From an uncultured Prevotella sp. (GTDB lineage Bacteria; Bacteroidota; Bacteroidia; Bacteroidales; Bacteroidaceae), in assembly GCA_905234265.1 (NCBI GenBank), contig CAJOHJ010000009.1, positions 94,061 to 158,060 of the forward strand: DNA of 64,000 bases. The letters run 5' to 3'. Positions within the stretch are counted from its first letter, which is position 1, and the number at the start of each line of letters is the position of its first letter. The translations under genes were made by a program, and so were the position numbers. Positions 58,110-64,000 of the stretch are shown one piece after another. Under the pieces are notes generated by a model, which saw only the letters and a program-made list of their open reading frames with translations, was not told the origin of the DNA and did not search any database.

Positions 58110-60002
58110 TCACTTAACCACAATCTTTTTGCCATTGATGATGACAATGCCCTTGAACGACTTGTCAACACGCTGGCCAGCAAGGTTGAAGACTGCACCG
58201 TTGGCAACAGTCTGCACAGTCTTAATGCTCTCAACGGCAGTGTCATCCTGTCCCCATGTAGGATAGTCGACAAGCATCTGGGAAGCAATCTCACCGGCAG
58301 AGAATGCCTTGTTAGAGATAATCAGCTTGGCGAAATCGAACGGAGCGTCGTTGTCATTCAATTCCCATGCCTGATTACCGCCGAGGCAGACATACTTAAG
58401 GTCGGCACCATTAGAGAAGAGGCCTTTCTGCGTGGTCGTACGGTTCTCCGGATCACCCTTGGAAGCGTCGGCCCACTCGTTCTTCAACTCACCGTCGATG
58501 TAGACCTTTGCATTCTCACCATCGAAGACGGCTGTATAGTAGTGCCACTTCTTGTCGGCCAACCAGTCGATGCCGCCGTGATAGAGGGTGTTGACACCCT
58601 TCACGTTCTGAGCGTCAGCATAGTCGCAGAAGCCAGAACAGTTAACCTGCAGCACGCCACGATACTGGAGAGCCAGCATTGGGAACGTGTTCACGCCGCC
58701 AACAGGAGCTGCACCATAGGCGGTGAGCAGCGGAGCCCACATATAGTCGGCAGACTTTGCCTGTTCCTGAGCGCGAACCCAGACACCAACGGTCAGAGCC
58801 TCAGTCTTTGCAGAGTGTGCAAAAACTTCCTCTGGCAGCAGGCAGTAGCTCGTGCGCTTGGCCGAGCCGTCGTTGTGATAATAGTTACCGAAGACAGCTC
58901 CTTCTTCGTCGGTAGAAGCGAATTGGCCGTTACCAACAATCTTCTCACCGTGCCACGTCACGCGTTCACCGCTGTCTTCATCCTCATAAGTAGAGAAATT
59001 AGTAGCATAGGTATAGTCTGCTTCAATGCCGTTAATCAGTTCCTCAGCACTGCCGCCCTCATAAAATTCATAGCCACCGAAACCAATCTGAGTAGAACCC
59101 TGGAACACAAGATATTCATCGCCAGCTTCAACGTCGAATGTCAGCCAACCAAAAAATGGCTGATTGTTACGACCTACGAAATACTGATATCCGGCATCTA
59201 CGTTTACAGAATCAATATATTCCTGTTCACTAAGCAGCGAACCCTTCTCGACAGCAGCAGCATAGCCTTCAAGAATCCATGCATTGTGAACAGAGTCTAC
59301 CTGTTCAACCGACAAGAACTTAAGCTGACCGTTCTCTGTCTGCCCATTAATATAGCCAGAAGCATACAAACGCTGAGCTTTAGCATCCTTAGCATTTACA
59401 ACATAAGTCTGTCCGCTGCCATTCTTATTAATCCACACTTTCACCTTGAATGCACCGGCAACAGTAGAGGTAAACTTATAATAAAGACCTGTAACAGGAA
59501 GGCCCAATGAACCGTCAGGAGCATAATTCTGAGTTGCGACCTTATAATTTCCAGTACCAACGCCATCCGTTACTATTTCTTCGGCGAGCATAGAGACATA
59601 AGGATTACCTGTACCTGTCACCCAATTAAAATTTATATCGCCACGGTTTCCTTTACCCCACGTGATGTCGTTCCAAGCACCTACCGAGGCCAATTCATAA
59701 AGATGCTTATCAGCGTCAACTACAGCACCCGGAGTAATCTGCTGTGCACCGCCACCTACATTGGTATCATTTGCAGGTGTAGTTCCACCCACAGCCGTCA
59801 CAGTCGCCTTACCAGTAGTAACAGTAACGATAGACTTGCCGTCTTTCACATTGTTTGCCACGCCGCCAGCTGCACCGGCCACGGCAGCAAACTCTGGAGC
59901 CAGACTGCCGTCGACGATGGCCTCATAGCTCTCAGTCTGTGCGCTGACACTCGCTGCGCAAAGCACAGCAGAAATAAGCGTAAAAATTTTCTTCATAGAC
60001 AT
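58110..60002 (-). CDS. Secreted protein with LamG-like region and 'KGIVIINGKKIVVK' tail
   Basis: Signal MKKIFTLISAVLCAASVSAQ; KKWHYYTAVFDGENAKVYIDGELKNEW LamG-like; C-terminal tail. Confidence 0.8.
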   Translation of the reverse strand: MSMKKIFTLISAVLCAASVSAQTESYEAIVDGSLAPEFAAVAGAAGGVANNVKDGKSIVTVTTGKATVTAVGGTTPANDTNVGGGAQQITPGAVVDADKHLYELASVGAWNDITWGKGNRGDINFNWVTGTGNPYVSMLAEEIVTDGVGTGNYKVATQNYAPDGSLGLPVTGLYYKFTSTVAGAFKVKVWINKNGSGQTYVVNAKDAKAQRLYASGYINGQTENGQLKFLSVEQVDSVHNAWILEGYAAAVEKGSLLSEQEYIDSVNVDAGYQYFVGRNNQPFFGWLTFDVEAGDEYLVFQGSTQIGFGGYEFYEGGSAEELINGIEADYTYATNFSTYEDEDSGERVTWHGEKIVGNGQFASTDEEGAVFGNYYHNDGSAKRTSYCLLPEEVFAHSAKTEALTVGVWVRAQEQAKSADYMWAPLLTAYGAAPVGGVNTFPMLALQYRGVLQVNCSGFCDYADAQNVKGVNTLYHGGIDWLADKKWHYYTAVFDGENAKVYIDGELKNEWADASKGDPENRTTTQKGLFSNGADLKYVCLGGNQAWELNDNDAPFDFAKLIISNKAFSAGEIASQMLVDYPTWGQDDTAVESIKTVQTVANGAVFNLAGQRVDKSFKGIVIINGKKIVVK

Positions 60003-60168
60003 TTCTGATTTTAAAAGGTTGTTAATTAGTAGGTTATTTCATTATCTATTTGGCGCAAAAATATGAATTCTCCAACAATCTGCAAAATTTTTTTACCTTT
60101 AATTGTATTTTTAACGCTTAACGCTGAAAAAAAGAAATAAAATACATTGCTAATACATTTTTTGTTCC

Positions 60169-60176
60169 TATCTTTG
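60169..60176 (+). promoter_or_regulatory. Orphan -7 element (TATCTTTG) with no ORF downstream
   Basis: TATCTTTG with TTG at 60147-60149 (19-bp spacer). Confidence 0.5.
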
Positions 60177-60204
60177 CACTATTAACAAAGCAAGACACAA
60201 ACGC

Positions 60205-60245
60205 AACAGAGGCAGTCGCTGACGGGACTGCCTCTGTTATTTTTG
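60205..60245 (+). terminator. Strong hairpin + T-run terminator
   Basis: AACAGAGGCAGTC (60205-60217) / GACTGCCTCTGTT (60226-60238), then ATTTTTG. Confidence 0.85.
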
Positions 60246-60346
60246 CTTCACTTGCATTTCGCTTACTTAGTCACGACCTTGGGCTGCGCCCGAAGTCGCT
60301 AACGCTCGGAAATGCAAGAGAAAGCGTTGCTTTACTTGCTTTTCGC

Positions 60347-60955
60347 TTACTTAATCACGACCTTTTTGCCGTTCTTGATGACGATGCCCTTGAAGCCGGC
60401 AGCAACCTTCTGGCCTGCGATGTTGAAGGCAGGAGCGTCCTGAGCAACAGCGCTTACAGTGCTGATGCCGTCGGCGCCACCGCGAGTGATGACAATCTTG
60501 GTAATGAACACGTTAGTGCTGGCCTTGGAACGGGCGAGACGTATCGTCTTGCTGCCAGCCTGGTCTGTAATTGTGTAGTTATTGGTGTTTGGCTCCTGGC
60601 CTACGTTCTCATGGATGTTGTTCCAGACGACATTGTCACCTTCGTCGATAGCAGTACCAACGCCGAAATCAATGTACAAGGTTCCATTGGCATCAGTGTC
60701 CTTTTTGCGATAGCCGGTGATGGCAATCACGTCGTCAGCAGCCAAAGCCTCGTCGAGCGAAATCGTAACATTGTCGGTGTCAATATTGGCCTTTTTTGCA
60801 CTCACGGTAATAAGAGTTTCTGAAACGGCTGTGTTACCACCATTAGCTTCAACTGTGCCACCAGTAGCCACACCGGCTTCCCAAGAGAAGATTGTCTGTG
60901 CGTTAACACCTGCTGCCAAGAATGCAGCTGCAATAAGAGTAAAAACTTTTTTCAT
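60347..60955 (-). CDS. Secreted protein, paralog of 61312-61995, 'KGIVIKNGKKVVIK' tail
   Basis: MKKVFTLIAAAFLAAGVNAQT signal; C-terminus DGISTVSAVAQDAPAFNIAGQKVAAGFKGIVIKNGKKVVIK. Confidence 0.8.
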   Translation of the reverse strand: MKKVFTLIAAAFLAAGVNAQTIFSWEAGVATGGTVEANGGNTAVSETLITVSAKKANIDTDNVTISLDEALAADDVIAITGYRKKDTDANGTLYIDFGVGTAIDEGDNVVWNNIHENVGQEPNTNNYTITDQAGSKTIRLARSKASTNVFITKIVITRGGADGISTVSAVAQDAPAFNIAGQKVAAGFKGIVIKNGKKVVIK

Positions 60956-61016
60956 ACGCTTTTTGTTTGTTTTTAAAGTTAATAATGTAGTGAATAAAAT
61001 ATAATAATGTGTTTTC

Positions 61017-61240
61017 CTATTTAACATAACTGCGGTTATGTCGCATAACTGGCAGTTGTCTTATGCATATAAATCTATGCAAAGGTATATCTTGCACGCC
61101 GTTTGGGCAAATTTTCATGTGCTTTATTCTCTTTTTTTAACATTAAAAACGTCAAACTTCATTTTTATGCAACTAAAAGTCACGAAACACTGGGCTTTCC
61201 TGTGGCAGTTATGCGACATAACCGCAGTTATGTTAAATAG
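61017..61240. repeat. Perfect 35-bp inverted repeat flanking a 154-bp segment (candidate invertible promoter)
   Basis: CTATTTAACATAACTGCGGTTATGTCGCATAACTG (61017-61051) and its exact reverse complement (61206-61240). Confidence 0.97.
61080..61111 (-). promoter_or_regulatory. Bacteroidetes-type promoter inside the invertible segment, directed toward 60347-60955
   Basis: Minus strand: -33 TTTG (61111-61108), 20-bp spacer, -7 TACCTTTG (61087-61080). Confidence 0.7.
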
Positions 61241-61311
61241 AACTTGAAAGACACAACTTACCCAAACTAATTTATTTACACATTATTATTAATTAAAACA
61301 CAAAAAAGCGT

Positions 61312-61995
61312 ATGAAAAAAGTTTTTACTCTCATTGCCATGGCAGTAGCTGCCATGAGTGTTAACGCACAGACAGTTGTATTCTCCGCAACTCCTGCCAG
61401 CACACTCGAAGCAAACTGGTCTGTTCCTGCCGGTTCTGCCGATCTTGAGATTACTAGTGCTGAAGCTACTATTGTTGGTGGCAAGATGTATGCCTTCAGC
61501 CAGCAGGCTGATGCTAAAGACTTAATCAAGAAACAGGGTGGCGAATATGCCTTCCAGTTCACAAACAACAACACATACTTTAAGATTGTTCTTGACCAGG
61601 CTCTTAAGGCTGGTGACATTATCAGCGCACGCATGCAGTCAAGAACAGACACAGACTTAGGCATATTCTTTAATACTGGCGCACGTCCTTCAGAGACAAC
61701 CACTGCAATACTCTTCCCGACTGCCAGTGAGCAGAGTTGGGCAGCAGCACCAACATACACTGTTGCTGAAGGTGACGGAATCTGTGGTGAAACTGCTATA
61801 TTCCTTTATCGTGCCACTGGTAAGAGTACTTTCTTCAACGAATTTGTTATCACTCGCACAGGCGGTACCGACGGCATCAGCACTGTAAGCGCTGTTGCTG
61901 AGGACGCTCCTGCCTTCAACCTCGCTGGCCAGAAGGTTGGTGCCGGCTTCAAGGGCATTGCCATCAAGGGCGGCAAGAAAATCATTGTAAAGTAA
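61312..61995 (+). CDS. Secreted protein, paralog of 60347-60955, 'KGIAIKGGKKIIVK' tail
   Basis: MKKVFTLIAMAVAAMSVNAQT signal; TDGISTVSAVAEDAPAFNLAGQKVGAGFKGIAIKGGKKIIVK. Confidence 0.8.
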   Translation: MKKVFTLIAMAVAAMSVNAQTVVFSATPASTLEANWSVPAGSADLEITSAEATIVGGKMYAFSQQADAKDLIKKQGGEYAFQFTNNNTYFKIVLDQALKAGDIISARMQSRTDTDLGIFFNTGARPSETTTAILFPTASEQSWAAAPTYTVAEGDGICGETAIFLYRATGKSTFFNEFVITRTGGTDGISTVSAVAEDAPAFNLAGQKVGAGFKGIAIKGGKKIIVK

Positions 61996-62018
61996 TCAGC
62001 TCAGCACAGAGTTTTTAG

Positions 62019-62056
62019 CAGGGGCGGCATTGCAGTATGCCGCCCCTGTATTTTTG
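62019..62056 (+). terminator. Rho-independent terminator
   Basis: CAGGGGCGGCAT / ATGCCGCCCCTG stem followed by TATTTTT. Confidence 0.85.
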
Positions 62057-62121
62057 TCGCCAAGGGTGTGCTTTTTCTATTTTTTTAAACTTTTTTCTTA
62101 GGCTCTTTGCTGCCAATCAGC

Positions 62122-62129
62122 TACCTTTG
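62122..62129 (+). promoter_or_regulatory. Putative -7 element (TACCTTTG)
   Basis: TAnnTTTG match 28 bp upstream of ATG 62157. Confidence 0.5.
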
Positions 62130-62156
62130 CTCATAATAACAGCTAAAAACCTAAGA

Positions 62157-63344
62157 ATGAAAAGACTTCTTGCAGTGTTTCTTACCATTGCGGCAGCAGC
62201 CACTTGCGCTGCCCAGCAGACGATAACACTGAATAATCCCACCGACATGCAACGCCACGAAGTGGTGGAAATCCCGATGAACAAGATTACGCAGCGGCAG
62301 CCGTTCATCGTCTTCGACGCCTTCGGCATCGAGCAGCCCTACCAGCTGACCTGCGACGGTCATCTGCTGCTGTTTGCCTCCATAAGGCCCAACGGCACTG
62401 CCACGTACACGCTGCAGCCAGGCACGCCCAAGACATTCAAGACTAAGGTGTCGGCAAAGCTCTATCCCTACCGCCTCGACGACATCGTGATAGAGAACGA
62501 CCGCACGGGCTACCGCTTCTACGGCCCCGGCCTGCAGCGCAAGGGCGAGAAAGGCTACGGCATCGACGTCTGGATAAAGAACACGCCGGAACTGATACTC
62601 GACAGCCTCTACAGCTTCGACCGCTCGCTGCATGCCGAGCAGGCGCGGCTGCGCAAGGCCGGCCAGAAGGCCAAGGCCGACTCGCTGCAGACCATTACCT
62701 CGTTCCACCTGAACCATGGCCTCGGCATGGACTGCTACAGCGTAGGCCCATCGCTGGGCTGCGGCACGCCGGCTCTCGTAGAGGGCGGAAAGCTGCTCTA
62801 CCCCTGGTGCTACGACACCTATCGCATCATCGAGAACGGCCCTCTGCGCTTGCAGGTGCTGATGGACTTTGCACCCACCGACAAAGGCAGCTACCAGCAG
62901 GTGCAGGAACACCGCCTGGTGACGCTTGACAGAGGCCAGAACTTCTGCCGCATGGACGTGTGGTACACTGGCCTTGCGAAGCCTGCCGACGCCGCTGCCG
63001 GCTTCGCCATACGCCAGACGGACACCAAGAGTGTCGTCGTCGGCAAGGACTTTGTGCAGTATGCCGACCCCACTACCGACCCCTACCGGCAGAACTGCCA
63101 GATCTACGTTGCTACGCTGTTCCCCTTCGGTGCGGTAAGCACAGACAAGATGCTCTTCGACAAGCCCCAGAACGGCAATGCCGGCCATGCCGTCGGCCTG
63201 CGCAAAGGTCTTCGCAGCGGTGAGCATTTCGTTTATTACTTCGGCTCCGCCTGGAGCGAGTTCGACGTCCGCAGCCAGAAGGAATGGCAGCTGCGCATCG
63301 ACAATTTCATGAAGGGAGTGAGAAAACCAATTCGGGTAAATTAA
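62157..63344 (+). CDS. Secreted DUF4861-like protein
   Basis: MKRLLAVFLTIAAAATCAAQ signal; GYGIDVWIKNTPELILDSLYSFDRSLHAEQ, HLNHGLGMDCYSVGPSLGCGTPAL. Confidence 0.75.
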   Translation: MKRLLAVFLTIAAAATCAAQQTITLNNPTDMQRHEVVEIPMNKITQRQPFIVFDAFGIEQPYQLTCDGHLLLFASIRPNGTATYTLQPGTPKTFKTKVSAKLYPYRLDDIVIENDRTGYRFYGPGLQRKGEKGYGIDVWIKNTPELILDSLYSFDRSLHAEQARLRKAGQKAKADSLQTITSFHLNHGLGMDCYSVGPSLGCGTPALVEGGKLLYPWCYDTYRIIENGPLRLQVLMDFAPTDKGSYQQVQEHRLVTLDRGQNFCRMDVWYTGLAKPADAAAGFAIRQTDTKSVVVGKDFVQYADPTTDPYRQNCQIYVATLFPFGAVSTDKMLFDKPQNGNAGHAVGLRKGLRSGEHFVYYFGSAWSEFDVRSQKEWQLRIDNFMKGVRKPIRVN

Positions 63345-63464
63345 AAATTATTTTCGTAAAATTGGAAGAATTAGCAAACCTTTTGTAAATAAAGGCAGTC
63401 TGAGGGGTTAGAAAAAATCGGGGTTACGAATAAGAGACCGTTCTATTTCTGCGAATATCAAGGT

Positions 63465-63937
63465 TGTTGGGAAGTGACCTGTTGCTGATAGCCTGCTACA
63501 CGGGTATGGCTTATATTGATGCCGTATCAGTCACACAAGATAACCTGTCATACGATGAGCAAGGAAGCCTGTGGCTGAAATACAAACGCAAAAAGACAGG
63601 AGTACAGGCTACCAGAAGCCATTGAACTGTTCGACAAGTATAAGGGCGCTGGTCTGCCAACGCTGATGCCCCACCAGAACTACACCTTCCTTCTGAAGAA
63701 CTTGAAGAAGATAGCGGAGATGGCAGGCTGTACACAGCCAATCAGCCACCACATGGGAAGGCACTACTATGCCTCTATCCTCACACTGTCCAATGATGTG
63801 CCGATAGATGTCATCAGCAAGATGCTCGGTCATACTAATGGAGGACAACGCAGGTGTATGCAATGGTGACTCAGGACAAACTCTTTGAGGAAGCCGACAA
63901 GTCATTGGCGGATTGGACAAACATATTATATGAATGA
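63465..63937 (+). pseudogene. Tyrosine recombinase/integrase C-terminal remnant with at least two frameshifts
   Basis: LGSDLLLIACYTGMAYIDAVSVTQDNLSYDEQGSLWLKYKRKKTG ... ISHHMGRHYYASILTLSNDVPIDVISKMLGHTN ... TTQVYAMVTQDKLFEEADKSLADW across three frames. Confidence 0.85.
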
Positions 63938-64000
63938 GGCACTACACTTGAATATGCAAAGTTTAATACACGACAAAGCTAAGCACTATCGAGAAAGAGC

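Noticed and set aside
58104-59510. 468-aa plus-strand ORF antisense to the 58110-60002 secreted protein
   Set aside because: Shadow ORF: the minus-strand ORF has a signal peptide, LamG-like region and family C-terminal tail; the plus-strand translation has no recognisable domain.
62151-63227. 358-aa minus-strand ORF
   Set aside because: Antisense to the DUF4861-like gene, which has a signal peptide, promoter and recognisable motifs.

Overview
Bacteroidales/Prevotella-like chromosomal window, judged from the TAnnTTTG-type promoters, BspA/DUF285 repeats and '...GKKIVVK' C-terminal tails. It is mostly housekeeping: lysS, gpsA, pgi, luxS, gap, mscL, SulP transporter, YhhQ-queF, uvrA, proS, mtgA, recN, purine nucleoside phosphorylase, thiL, tRNA-Phe, rsgA, frr, mnmA. 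Accessory content is a type I R-M operon with an embedded DUF1016 nuclease-like gene, several secreted proteins, and two tandem periplasmic-binding/PAS sensor kinases. The strongest unusual signals are: (1) a perfect 35-bp inverted repeat (61017-61051 / 61206-61240) flanking a 154-bp segment between two divergent paralogous secreted-protein genes, with one good Bacteroidetes-type promoter inside pointing at only one of them, which is a candidate invertible promoter; (2) a G8 tract that puts a BspA-like surface protein out of frame, and a second 8-nt tract in the signal-peptide region of another secreted protein, both phase-variation candidates; (3) a pervasive 7-nt / 21-nt tandem-repeat phenomenon in which (CCCAACA)n- and (TCAACTC)n-type heptamers and unrelated 21-bp units sit in frame inside many conserved proteins (LysS, UvrA x3, RsgA x2, ThiL, MnmA, TIGR02757, FAD dehydrogenase, DUF1460) and between genes; (4) a dispersed 21-bp AATTTCGTAACATGCAGAGAT family at gene 3' ends; (5) decayed loci: truncated kinase/permease, hsdS remnant, tyrosine-recombinase remnant. 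All calls come from reading the sequence and supplied translations; no database search was run.
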